A DNA stretch of 62,928 nt, taken from the NCBI GenBank assembly GCA_008933835.1, contig WBUG01000002.1, positions 1 to 62,928 on the forward strand, given 5' to 3'. The notes beneath the pieces are model-generated. The model was not told where the DNA came from, searched no databases, and worked only from the letters and a program-made list of their open reading frames with translations. Source of the stretch: Bacteroidota bacterium. GTDB lineage: Bacteria > Bacteroidota > Ignavibacteria > UBA10030 > UBA8401. Positions 26,213-34,506 of this stretch are shown piece after piece. A program made the position numbers and the translations under genes. Each line of letters starts with the position of its first letter. Within the stretch, counting starts at the first letter, position 1.

Positions 26213-26843
26213 GATCGTCCGCATGCCGCGCGCACAGCGTCAGGTGCGCATCCTCGCCGAGGGGGAGATGGCGCCGTTCCGCGCACACCGCGAAACGGCG
26301 CCCGAGACCATGGTGTCGTTCGCGGCCGCCAGTGAAGAGGCGATCCGGAAGGCGTTCGAACAGGGTCTGGAGGAGGGGCAGCGCCGCACATCGGAACTGC
26401 TCGGGGCGCAGTACACGGAACGGGTGGAGGAACAATGCCGCCGCATCGACGCGCTCTTCGCTTCGGTGCAGGAGGCGCTCACCGCGCAGTCCGCCGAGAC
26501 CGAACGGGCGCTCACCGCGTTCGCCGTCGGCGTGGCGGAGCAGATCGTCCGGCGTGAAGTGGCGCTGGACCGCGACATCGTGCTGAACATCATGAAGGAG
26601 GGGATCCGGAAGATCGTGGGGGTCGAGAAGCTCACGGTCCGGGTCCATCCGGACGACCTGACGTACGTCCAGGAACAGCGCCGCACCGTGCAGGCGGTCT
26701 CCGATTCGCTCCGCGAGATCGTCTTCGAAGGCGATCCGGGGGTGGAGCAGGGTGGCTGCTCCATCGAGAGCGACATCGGGAACGTCGACGCGCGCATCGC
26801 GACGCAGCTGGACCAGGTCCGCAGCTTCATCGAAACGCACTGA
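26199..26843 (+). CDS. fliH: Flagellar export ATPase regulator FliH
   Basis: 214 residues. The N-terminal half is polar with a helical stretch containing GxxxG-like repeats (AFEQGLEEGQRR). The C-terminal domain (VAEQIVRREVALDRDIVLN onward, RVHPDD) matches FliH/HrpE and the V/F-ATPase stator family. FliH dimers hold the FliI ATPase at the export gate. Its position between fliG and fliI agrees, though a small unknown gene intervenes before fliI. Confidence 0.9.
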   Translation: MSSCEIVRMPRAQRQVRILAEGEMAPFRAHRETAPETMVSFAAASEEAIRKAFEQGLEEGQRRTSELLGAQYTERVEEQCRRIDALFASVQEALTAQSAETERALTAFAVGVAEQIVRREVALDRDIVLNIMKEGIRKIVGVEKLTVRVHPDDLTYVQEQRRTVQAVSDSLREIVFEGDPGVEQGGCSIESDIGNVDARIATQLDQVRSFIETH

Positions 26844-26866
26844 CCATCATCAAGGGAGGAACGGCC

Positions 26867-27202
26867 ATGGAGACCGGAAAACGCATCGAGCTCGACCGGG
26901 AGTGCACCGAGAAGGGGCGCATGTGGAACGACTATCTCATCCATCTCACGAACGCCCTGCATGTGAGCCGCATCCCGCTGTCGAACCTCCTCATCTCGTT
27001 CGACGTCCTCATCGCGCTCATCCACTACGCGTCCGAGCGGGTGGACCACAACGAGTACTGCCGCTTCCGCCTCGCGTCGGGAGACCCGGCGGACATCGAA
27101 TCCATCCCCTACACCGACAAGTACGTCTTCTACTCGTCGCATGACCGCGTGGAGGTCGTCGTCGACATGTTCGCGCATCCGGAGACCGTGGAGTTCGCGT
27201 GA
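26867..27202 (+). CDS. Unknown protein inserted between fliH and fliI
   Basis: 111 residues with good ribosome site GGAGG. There is no signal peptide or strong membrane helix; a moderately hydrophobic stretch (about 36-58, SRIPLSNLLISFDVLIALIH) could be an amphipathic core. Two cysteines (C13, C65) are not in a motif. The stop overlaps the fliI start by 4 bp, so expression is coupled to the export ATPase. It matches no export component known to me. A chaperone or ATPase-associated role is possible from position but not shown. Confidence 0.75.
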   Translation: METGKRIELDRECTEKGRMWNDYLIHLTNALHVSRIPLSNLLISFDVLIALIHYASERVDHNEYCRFRLASGDPADIESIPYTDKYVFYSSHDRVEVVVDMFAHPETVEFA

Positions 27203-28584
27203 CCGGTACGGTCCCATATGAACCGGTCCGCACCGTTCCGCGGTTCGCGCAGCGGATGGAGCACCGGCTGCAGACGGTCCGGCGGAAGGACCTGATGAAG
27301 ATGAACGGCCGCGTGACGAAGGTCATCGGTCTCGTCATCGAATCCAACGGGCCCCACGCCTCCATCGGCGAGGTCTGTCTGGTGAAATCGAAGGAAGGGG
27401 TCGACCTGTCGCTCTGCGAGGTGGTCGGTTTCCGCGACAACAAGGTGCTCTCGATGGTGCTCGGCGAGGCGTCGAGCATCAGCCCCGGCTGCGAGATCGT
27501 CTCCACCGGCCGCCCCCTCTCCGCGCGGGTCGGCCATGCGCTGCTCGGCCGCATCATCGACGGGCTCGGCGTTCCCATCGACGGCAAGGGTCCCCTCATC
27601 GGGACGGAGGAACGCTCCATCTATAACGCGCCCCCCAATCCGCTCGAGCGGACGCGCATCAGCAAACCCATCGCCACCGGCATCCGCTCCATCGACGCGC
27701 TCCGCACGATGGGGACCGGACAGCGTGTCGGTATCTTCGCCGGCAGCGGCGTGGGCAAGAGCGTCACCATGGGGATGATCGCGCGGAACACGAGCGCGGA
27801 CGTCAACGTCATCTGTCTCGTCGGCGAACGCGGACGCGAAGTGGGGGAGTTCATCGAGCGCGAGCTCGGTCCGGAGGGACTGAAACGCTCCGTCGTCGTC
27901 GTGGCGACGAGCGACAAATCGGCCCTCATCCGCATCAAGTCGGTCTTCATCGCGACCACCATCGCCGAATACTTCCGGGACCAGGGAGCGGACGTGATGC
28001 TGATGATGGACTCCATCACGCGCCTCGCCATGTCGCAGCGCGAAGTGGGGCTCGCCATCGGCGAACCGCCGACCACCAAGGGGTACACGCCGTCGGTCTT
28101 CGCGATGTTGCCGAAGGTGCTCGAACGCGCCGGCACCGCGCGGCGGGGGAGCATCACCGGCCTCTACACCGTGCTGGTGGAGGGGGACGACATGAACGAT
28201 CCCGTGGCCGATACGGTCCGCTCCATTCTGGACGGTCATATCGTCCTTTCGCGGCGCCTCGCCGCCGCCGGACACTATCCGGCGGTGGACGTGCTGTCGA
28301 GCGTCAGCCGCGTCATGACCGCGGTGACCACCGAGGAGCACCGTGCGTCGGTGCAGCGCTTCCTCGACACCCTTGCGACGTACGCCGAAGCCGAAGACCT
28401 CATCAACATCGGCGCGTACGCGAAGGGGAGCAATCCGAAGATCGATGAATCCATCCGGAGGATCGAATCGTACCGACGGTTCCTCCGGCAGCGCGAGAAC
28501 GAACACAGTCCATTCACCGAGAGCGTCGCCCGCCTGACGGCGGTGGTCGCCGCTCCTCCCGAGGAGATGCATGACGTCCGGTAA
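27199..28584 (+). CDS. fliI: Flagellum-specific export ATPase FliI
   Basis: 461 residues. The Walker A loop AGSGVGKSVT (181-190) and the Walker B region DVMLMMDSITRLAM are clear, as are the family signatures GERGREVGEFIE and PTTKGYTPSVFAMLP. A beta-barrel N-terminal domain precedes the catalytic core. FliI, with FliH and FliJ, energises unfolding and delivery of export substrates. fliJ overlaps its 3' end by 14 bp. Confidence 0.97.
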   Translation: MTGTVPYEPVRTVPRFAQRMEHRLQTVRRKDLMKMNGRVTKVIGLVIESNGPHASIGEVCLVKSKEGVDLSLCEVVGFRDNKVLSMVLGEASSISPGCEIVSTGRPLSARVGHALLGRIIDGLGVPIDGKGPLIGTEERSIYNAPPNPLERTRISKPIATGIRSIDALRTMGTGQRVGIFAGSGVGKSVTMGMIARNTSADVNVICLVGERGREVGEFIERELGPEGLKRSVVVVATSDKSALIRIKSVFIATTIAEYFRDQGADVMLMMDSITRLAMSQREVGLAIGEPPTTKGYTPSVFAMLPKVLERAGTARRGSITGLYTVLVEGDDMNDPVADTVRSILDGHIVLSRRLAAAGHYPAVDVLSSVSRVMTAVTTEEHRASVQRFLDTLATYAEAEDLINIGAYAKGSNPKIDESIRRIESYRRFLRQRENEHSPFTESVARLTAVVAAPPEEMHDVR

Positions 28585-29011
28585 GGCGGAACGGTTCGAC
28601 ACCATCGTCACCGTCCGGGAACATCAGAAACGCCAGACCACGCGCGAACTCTCGCAGATCGTGCGTCAGAAGCAGGCCGAGACCGAACGGCTCACGGACC
28701 TGCATGTGGAGCATCAGGAGGCGGTGGCATCGTCCTACACGGGGCCGCGCTACCGCGCCTCGGCCGTCCAGGCACAGCACGCGTTCATCAAGCGGCTCGC
28801 GTCGGACATCCGACAGCAGACTACGAAGGTGGAGGACATCGAAGGGAAGGAGCAGGACAAACGGGGTGAACTCATCGAACGGGTGAAGGCCAAGAACGTG
28901 GTCGAAACGCTGCGCGACCGGGCGAAGGCCGAAGTGCGCGCCGAACAGGACAAGAAAGAGCAGCAGCTGCTCGACACGCTCGGACAGCGGACGACGGAGG
29001 GCCTGGAATGA
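28571..29011 (+). CDS. fliJ: Flagellar export protein FliJ
   Basis: 146 residues, almost entirely a charged coiled coil (KAERFDTIVTVREHQKRQTT to the C-terminal DKKEQQLLDTLGQR), as expected for the FliJ stalk that links FliI to FlhA. Sequence identity in the family is low; the assignment rests on coiled-coil character, length and position after fliI. It overlaps the next gene by 4 bp. Confidence 0.85.
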   Translation: MTSGKAERFDTIVTVREHQKRQTTRELSQIVRQKQAETERLTDLHVEHQEAVASSYTGPRYRASAVQAQHAFIKRLASDIRQQTTKVEDIEGKEQDKRGELIERVKAKNVVETLRDRAKAEVRAEQDKKEQQLLDTLGQRTTEGLE

Positions 29012-29457
29012 AGACCGCCATCGTTCTCGGTATCGGCTCCTTCATGTCGCTGCTGTTCATCGTCGGACTCTTCTTCGCCCTGATGTCGAGCGACCCGGCG
29101 ATGTTCGGCGCTCCGCCGGAGAACACGGCGGCGGCGGACACTCTTACCGCCGACTCGACCGGTCATGCCGATCAACCCGTCGCGGAAGCCGCGCACGACA
29201 CCACACCGCCGGCGGTGAAGCCGGCTCCCGTTCCCGATAAAGTTGAGCCGAAACCGGTGGTCGTGCAGCGCGATACGACGGACTGGAAGTCCAAAGCGAA
29301 ACTGTTCGAAGCGATGGATGTCACGACCGCCTCCAACATTCTGCAGACCATGAACGATGCGGAGGTCCGGCAGATCATTCCGCACATCAAGAAACGAAAT
29401 GCGGCGAAGATCCTGGCGTCGTTCGACCCGGGCCGCGCGGCGCGTATCATCCGATAG
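29008..29457 (+). CDS. MotE-like membrane protein
   Basis: 149 residues: one N-terminal membrane helix (about 4-25), a Pro/Ala-rich periplasmic linker (about 30-90) and a C-terminal MgtE_N-like helical domain (LFEAMDVTTASNILQTMNDA, ILASFDPGRAARIIR). This arrangement matches MotE, the chaperone for the motor protein MotC in rhizobia, and related 'flagellar protein' entries found after fliJ in many phyla. Here it sits between fliJ and fliK; a role in stator or export-gate stability is inferred. Confidence 0.75.
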   Translation: MKTAIVLGIGSFMSLLFIVGLFFALMSSDPAMFGAPPENTAAADTLTADSTGHADQPVAEAAHDTTPPAVKPAPVPDKVEPKPVVVQRDTTDWKSKAKLFEAMDVTTASNILQTMNDAEVRQIIPHIKKRNAAKILASFDPGRAARIIR

Positions 29458-29463
29458 GACACT

Positions 29464-31296
29464 ATGAAGACCTCAATGTTCACCGGCGGTTTCCTTGCGT
29501 TCCTCGGACGTGTTCCCTCCGCCGGCGGCGATGGTACGGCCGCGGAGACCGCCCCCACCGCCGATGTCTCCGGTTCTGTCCCGTTCCTGCCGATGCTCCT
29601 GCAGATGCTGCAGCCGGCTCCGCAACGATCGTCCGCCGAGGTCACGAACGGCGGTGCCGGAGCGGAAGGGGAGGAAGCCTCTTCCGACGCGGCAGCGGGG
29701 AACGACACCGCTCCGTCATCCGAGACGAAGGAGGCCGAAGTGTCGCTCCTTCGTCTCGCCCTTTCCCGTCCCCGTGTGAGAACGGAACGCGGAATCGATG
29801 AACAGCCGCCGGAAACCGGCCATGAACCGGAGAGCGTCCCGGCGGAGGCGGAAGCGCAGCTCCATGAAAATGCCGGAGCCACCGGAACCGTGCCGGCCGT
29901 GCGGATGGCTGTACCGGTGGCGGCGGAGATCGTCACGAACGAGCCTCCCTCCTCGCTGCCTGTTGCATACGCTCCGGCGGTCGGAGTGATGGTGTCCGGG
30001 CCGAGGGAGACGAACATCGACGCCGGTTCGCCGGTGAAGAAGCCGGTGCAGCCGGCGGCAGTGAAACAGATGGTGAATTCCATGTCCGTTGCCGCTGAAC
30101 ACCGTCAAGCATCACACACGGCAGCTCCGGTGCCGGTGAACCATGCGGATGATGCGCCGCTTCGTGAAGCGGCGAACGAGAACGTCCGTCACTCCGGTTC
30201 AGGACCGCGTTCCGCAACGCCGGAACCCCGGCCGTTGAGCGGTACGGTGAAGGTGGAGCCCACCACCGTTCCGCCGGCGCAGGATCATGCCATCGCTGTT
30301 GAGCGGTCGGAAGCCGCTCCCCGTCATCAGACGATCGAAACGGTTCCGCCGTTGAAGGACGTCATGTCCTTCACATCCGCCCCGCCGGTCGCGGATGTTC
30401 CGCAGACGGTGAAGAGCGACGCGGAGCCGACTCGTGAATCCGGCATGCGTTCTTCCGGTCCGACCCTTCGCGGCGCCGGAACGAAGAACGGAGCACACGA
30501 CGCCGCGGAAGAGATCCCTGCCCAGAGCGTCAAGGAGGGCGATGCCCCTGTTGCAGAACGGACGACATCGGAGAACGGACAACGCCGGACGGTGAACGAA
30601 GCGGAAGCCGGGATCCGGACGCTCACGGCGCCGCCACCCGAACCATCCGTTCCGGAACGCCCCGAAGAGCACACAGGGAAGATGAAAGAACCGGTCTCCT
30701 CGGCGCCGAACGCCGAGAAGCCGGCCGACGAACGCTCCTTCAGCGGAGAGCAGGAACGGCCGGCGCACCGGGAGAGAACGATCGACCGGACCGTCGCACC
30801 CGCATCGAACGATGACCGGTCGCCGCTCGCACCGGCCGGACTGAAAGAGACCGCGCGCGTCGCCGCACCGGCGGCACGGTGGGAGCCCGAGACGGTCCGT
30901 TCCGTGATGCACCAGCTCGCCCGCGGCGTCGTTTCCGCGGTGGACACGGAGCACAGCACCATGAAAGTGGTGCTGCATCCCGAATCGCTCGGCGAAGTGA
31001 CCGTGAAGGTGCTGGTGGACGACGGCAAGGTCTCCGCCACGATGGACGTGCAGCAGTCGCAGGTGAAGAGCCTCATCGAAGCGAACATGCCTCAGCTCCG
31101 CGACGCCCTGCAGCAGAAGGGGCTGACGGTGGAACGCATCGAGATCCTCGCCGCCGAGAAGGGGACGGCGGACGAAGCGGGCCGCCGGCAGCAGGAACGC
31201 GGTCAGCGGCGCAGCCGGCGTGAGGACGACGACGCTCCGGCCGATGCCGCGGCGGCGAAGCGCTTCGGATACAATACCGTTGAATACACCATGTAG
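29464..31296 (+). CDS. fliK: Flagellar hook-length control protein FliK
   Basis: 610 residues. A long low-complexity Ala/Pro/Glu-rich N-terminal and central region (about 1-460) serves as the molecular ruler and export signal. The C-terminal Flg_hook domain (STMKVVLHPESLGEVTVKVL, then LRDALQQKGLTVERIEIL) interacts with FlhB to switch export specificity. It is longer than the roughly 400-residue Salmonella protein, which would predict a longer hook if the ruler model holds. Confidence 0.92.
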   Translation: MKTSMFTGGFLAFLGRVPSAGGDGTAAETAPTADVSGSVPFLPMLLQMLQPAPQRSSAEVTNGGAGAEGEEASSDAAAGNDTAPSSETKEAEVSLLRLALSRPRVRTERGIDEQPPETGHEPESVPAEAEAQLHENAGATGTVPAVRMAVPVAAEIVTNEPPSSLPVAYAPAVGVMVSGPRETNIDAGSPVKKPVQPAAVKQMVNSMSVAAEHRQASHTAAPVPVNHADDAPLREAANENVRHSGSGPRSATPEPRPLSGTVKVEPTTVPPAQDHAIAVERSEAAPRHQTIETVPPLKDVMSFTSAPPVADVPQTVKSDAEPTRESGMRSSGPTLRGAGTKNGAHDAAEEIPAQSVKEGDAPVAERTTSENGQRRTVNEAEAGIRTLTAPPPEPSVPERPEEHTGKMKEPVSSAPNAEKPADERSFSGEQERPAHRERTIDRTVAPASNDDRSPLAPAGLKETARVAAPAARWEPETVRSVMHQLARGVVSAVDTEHSTMKVVLHPESLGEVTVKVLVDDGKVSATMDVQQSQVKSLIEANMPQLRDALQQKGLTVERIEILAAEKGTADEAGRRQQERGQRRSRREDDDAPADAAAAKRFGYNTVEYTM

Positions 31297-31299
31297 GGG

Positions 31300-31971
31300 A
31301 TGACGATGACCACCAGTGATGTCATATCGGCCGTCAACACGAACGCGAGGACGCCGAAGAACACGCTCGGCAAACAGGACTTCCTGAACCTGCTCGTCAG
31401 CCAGATGCGGAATCAGGACCCCCTCGATCCCATGAAGGGGACCGAATTCGCGGCGCAGCTGGCGCAGTTCAGTTCGCTCGAACAGCTGACGAACCTGAAC
31501 GAATCGATGACGGCGAGCCTTGATGCCAACGCCATCCTGGCGCAGTCCATCAACAACGGACTCTCGGCCACCTTCATCGGCAAGGAGGTCCGCGCCAACA
31601 CCGTCACGTTCCGATACACCGGTTCGGGCGACGTGAAACTCGGGTATGAACTGCCGATGGACGCCGGTTCGGTCAAGGTCCGTATCTATGACGCGAACGG
31701 CAAGCTTGTGAAGACCATCGACGGTGACACCGAGAAGGGGATCAACACCCTGACCTGGGACGGCGGACTGGTGAAGGACGAAATGGCGCCGGCCGGAACG
31801 TACACCTTCTCGGTGGAAGCGAAGGATACGGCGGGGAACGTCCTCACCGCACCGCAGTACGTCTTCGGCACCGTCTCCGGGGTCCGCTTCAAGTCCGACG
31901 GGACGGTCTTCGTCGTGGACGGGATGGAGATCTCTCTCGGCGATATCCTCGAGATCATGGGAGGAGGTTGA
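31300..31971 (+). CDS. flgD: Hook scaffolding/capping protein FlgD
   Basis: 223 residues. The N-terminal FlgD motif LGKQDFLNLLVSQMRNQDPL and EFAAQLAQFSSLEQLTNLNE are diagnostic. The C-terminal half has the Tudor/FlgD-Ig-like fold (VRIYDANGKLVKTIDGDTEK, NTLTWDG). FlgD caps the growing hook and is lost afterwards. It lies in the usual fliK-flgD-flgE order. Confidence 0.96.
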   Translation: MTMTTSDVISAVNTNARTPKNTLGKQDFLNLLVSQMRNQDPLDPMKGTEFAAQLAQFSSLEQLTNLNESMTASLDANAILAQSINNGLSATFIGKEVRANTVTFRYTGSGDVKLGYELPMDAGSVKVRIYDANGKLVKTIDGDTEKGINTLTWDGGLVKDEMAPAGTYTFSVEAKDTAGNVLTAPQYVFGTVSGVRFKSDGTVFVVDGMEISLGDILEIMGGG

Positions 31972-31974
31972 GCC

Positions 31975-32364
31975 ATGTCTGACACCATCATCAACGGCGT
32001 ACGGGTCCCGTTCGTCCCGGTCGGGGGCGTCGCCAACGACCGGAGCACGGCACCGTCGCTCCTCGATCCGGAGCGCTCCTTCGGCGCTGTACTGGAAAAG
32101 GAACTCCGGTCGCTTAAATATTCGAAACACGCCCAGCAGCGTCTCGAGTCGCGCAACATCGAACTGAACGACGCGGACAAGACCCGGCTGGAGAACGCGG
32201 TGACCCGCGCCGAGCAGAAGGGGGCGAACGATTCGCTCGTCTTTCTGCGCGACATGGCGTTCATCGTCAACGTGAAGAACCGGACCGTCGTCACGGCCAT
32301 CGACCGCGACCGTCTGCAGGAGAACGTCTTCACGAACATCGATTCCGCCGTCGTGGCGGGGTAA
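31975..32364 (+). CDS. Conserved flagellar operon protein (TIGR02530 type)
   Basis: 129 residues. The core LKYSKHAQQRLESRNIELND and IVNVKNRTVVTAIDRD match the family known as 'flagellar operon protein', almost always found between flgD and flgE. Its exact role is not established; the family resembles no enzyme. It follows flgD by 3 bp and is followed by a 154-bp gap before flgE that contains a small hairpin (CGCCTG/CAGGCG near 32437-32453). Confidence 0.85.
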   Translation: MSDTIINGVRVPFVPVGGVANDRSTAPSLLDPERSFGAVLEKELRSLKYSKHAQQRLESRNIELNDADKTRLENAVTRAEQKGANDSLVFLRDMAFIVNVKNRTVVTAIDRDRLQENVFTNIDSAVVAG

Positions 32365-32518
32365 GGATCTCGTTTCACATACAATCACCAGGGCTGGCCC
32401 GGCGTGCCGTTTCGGCGGCGCACGGAAGCCCCTCCTCGCCTGAATCCAGGCGGGCGCCGCCTCGACCGACAGAGAGGCGCGCCGTTCATCACATACCACC
32501 TCAAGGGAGGGTACCTCT

Positions 32519-33778
32519 ATGGCATTTCTCAGATCACTGTCCGCAGGCGTTTCCGGTCTCCGTAATCACACGTTGATGATGGACGTCATCGGAAACAACG
32601 TCGCCAACATCAACACCATCGGCTTCAAGGGGAGCCGCGTCACGTTCGGAGAGATGTTCTCGCAGACGCTGCGCGGCGCTTCCAGCGGTTCGGCGCTCGC
32701 CGGCGGCACCAATCCGATGCAGATCGGTCTCGGTGCGTCCGTCCTCTCCGTCGACACGCTCTTCCGTCAGGGCGGCATCGAACTGACCGGCAAGGAGAGC
32801 GACCTCGCCATTTCCGGCAACGGTTTCTTCGTCGTCAACAAGGGGGGGAAACCGTTCTACACCCGCATCGGCGCGTTCGATGTCGATGCGCTCGGACGGC
32901 TCGTGCAGAACGGCGCCATTCTGCAGGGGAAGATGGCGGACCAGACCGGCGTGATCCCGAGCGGAACGAAGCTGGAGGACCTGAAGATCGACCTCGACCT
33001 CAAATCGCCCGCCAAGGCGACCGAGAAAGCGGTCTTCTCCGGCAATCTCAACTCGAACGCCGCGGTCGGCGACAGCGTCGAAGGGACCACCACCATCTAC
33101 GATTCGCAGGGCAACGCGCTCTCCCTGGAACTGACCTACACGAAGACCGCCGCGAACCAGTGGGATTGGTCCGCGGCCGTGACCTCGCCCGCCGGCGTCA
33201 CCATCTCCGGCGGCGGCAGCGGCACGCTCACCTTCAACCCGGACGGTTCGTTCGGTGCGATGACGTACGCCAGCGGTTCCGCCCTCACCATCGCCACCGG
33301 TCTCGGAACGTCGGACCTCAACATCGACCTGACCTTCGGTCCCGTGGACGGGAAAGGGGGCATCTCGCAGAACAAAGGGACCAGCGCCGTGCTGGTGCGG
33401 AACCCCGACGGTTATGCCGCGGGCGAGATGAAGGAATGGAACATCGACACCAACGGCTTCATCAATGCTTCGTTCTCGAACGGTCAGAACATCCGTCTCG
33501 GACAGGTGATGCTCGCCGAGTTCAACAATCCCGCCGGTCTCTCCCGCACCGGTGACGGCCTGTTCGATGTCACCTCCAACTCCGGAGGCCCGGTCGTCGT
33601 CTCTTCGGGCGGCACCTCGCGTTCGGCGATCGCGTCCGGTTCGCTGGAACAGTCCAACGTCGACCTCCCGGAGGAGTTCACGAAGATGATCGTCGCGCAG
33701 CGCGGATTCCAGTCCAACGCCCGCGTCATCACCACCAGTGACGAGATCCTCAACGAAGTCGTCAATCTGAAGCGGTAA
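32519..33778 (+). CDS. flgE: Flagellar hook protein FlgE
   Basis: 419 residues. N-terminal motif DVIGNNVANINTIGFKGSRV and C-terminal EEFTKMIVAQRGFQSNARVI are standard for the hook subunit. An extended purine-rich ribosome site (AAGGGAGGG) about 7 bp upstream suggests strong translation, as befits a protein needed in many copies. It is the last gene of the operon started at 21910 and is followed directly by a strong terminator. Confidence 0.97.
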   Translation: MAFLRSLSAGVSGLRNHTLMMDVIGNNVANINTIGFKGSRVTFGEMFSQTLRGASSGSALAGGTNPMQIGLGASVLSVDTLFRQGGIELTGKESDLAISGNGFFVVNKGGKPFYTRIGAFDVDALGRLVQNGAILQGKMADQTGVIPSGTKLEDLKIDLDLKSPAKATEKAVFSGNLNSNAAVGDSVEGTTTIYDSQGNALSLELTYTKTAANQWDWSAAVTSPAGVTISGGGSGTLTFNPDGSFGAMTYASGSALTIATGLGTSDLNIDLTFGPVDGKGGISQNKGTSAVLVRNPDGYAAGEMKEWNIDTNGFINASFSNGQNIRLGQVMLAEFNNPAGLSRTGDGLFDVTSNSGGPVVVSSGGTSRSAIASGSLEQSNVDLPEEFTKMIVAQRGFQSNARVITTSDEILNEVVNLKR

Positions 33779-33790
33779 TTCCGGTGAAAA

Positions 33791-33822
33791 CAGGGCGGTC
33801 GTAACGACCGCCCTGTTTTTTT
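33791..33822 (+). terminator. Rho-independent terminator after flgE
   Basis: CAGGGCGGTC (33791-33800) pairs with GACCGCCCTG (33806-33815), followed by a run of seven T. It is a textbook intrinsic terminator and closes the basal-body/hook operon just before operator D. Confidence 0.93.
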
Positions 33823-33829
33823 CCTCACG

Positions 33830-33845
33830 TGGCGGATATTGGCCA
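33830..33845. promoter_or_regulatory. Palindromic operator D upstream of fliL operon
   Basis: TGGCGGATATTGGCCA belongs to the same TGGC-N8-GCCA-type set as operators A-C. It lies 7 bp after the T tract of the flgE terminator and ends 81 bp before the promoter at 33927. Confidence 0.68.
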
Positions 33846-33926
33846 TTGTGGGGCTGTGGCGTTTCACCCCCTCCGTTTTCCATCTCGAAAAACAGCAAAA
33901 AATCCCCGAAAATCGCTTTTTCTCCG

Positions 33927-33942
33927 TGGCATACCCTTTGCA
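33927..33942 (+). promoter_or_regulatory. Sigma-54 promoter of fliL operon
   Basis: TGGCAT-ACCCT-TTGCA is a full match to the -24/-12 consensus with GG at 33928-33929 and GC at 33940-33941. AATCGCTTTTT (33911-33921) just upstream recalls the A/T-rich element seen at the other promoters. The start would be near 33953, 18 bp before the fliL ATG. Confidence 0.87.
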
Positions 33943-33970
33943 GAATGCGGTGTGACAAGGAGAACTACGT

Positions 33971-34504
33971 ATGGCGAAAGAAGCGAATCCAGCCGCGCCC
34001 GCGGCTCCCCCGGCAGCCCCGGAAACCAAAGGGAGTTCATTGGACATTAAAAAGATCCTCATGATCGGGGTGCCGATCATCCTCATTCAGACCGCGCTCG
34101 TGTACTTCGTGTTCGTCAAGTTCGTCGCGCCGGGAGCCGGCAACTCGGCCCCCGCGGAACAGCATGCGGCAGAAGAAGAGGGCTCCGCGGCGAAGGACGA
34201 GCCGACGCAGGTGCTGGTCATCAAGGACCTCATCATCAATCCCGCCGGCACCAACGGCACGCGCTTTCTGCTCACGACGGTCGGGTTCGAAGTGCCGACC
34301 GCCGAGATCAAGGCGGAGCTCGAGCAGAAGGAGGTGCAGGTGCGCGACATCCTGAACACCATCCTGGCGAGCAAGGGGCTGGACGAACTGACCGTTCCCC
34401 AGTTCAAGGAGGCGCTCCGTAAGGAGATCACGGACCGGGTGAACGGCACGCTCCGTTCCGGCAAGGTCCGCAACGTGTACTTCAGCAAGTTCATCATCCA
34501 GTAG
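33971..34504 (+). CDS. fliL: Flagellar stator-associated protein FliL
   Basis: 177 residues: a short Ala/Pro-rich cytoplasmic end, one membrane helix (about 29-50, ILMIGVPIILIQTALVYFVF) and a periplasmic FliL domain (about 75-177; VLVIKDLIINPAGTNGTRFL and the C-terminal VYFSKFIIQ). FliL rings surround stators and help activate them. It is the first gene of the long operon starting at the promoter at 33927. Confidence 0.93.
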   Translation: MAKEANPAAPAAPPAAPETKGSSLDIKKILMIGVPIILIQTALVYFVFVKFVAPGAGNSAPAEQHAAEEEGSAAKDEPTQVLVIKDLIINPAGTNGTRFLLTTVGFEVPTAEIKAELEQKEVQVRDILNTILASKGLDELTVPQFKEALRKEITDRVNGTLRSGKVRNVYFSKFIIQ

Positions 34505-34506
34505 CC

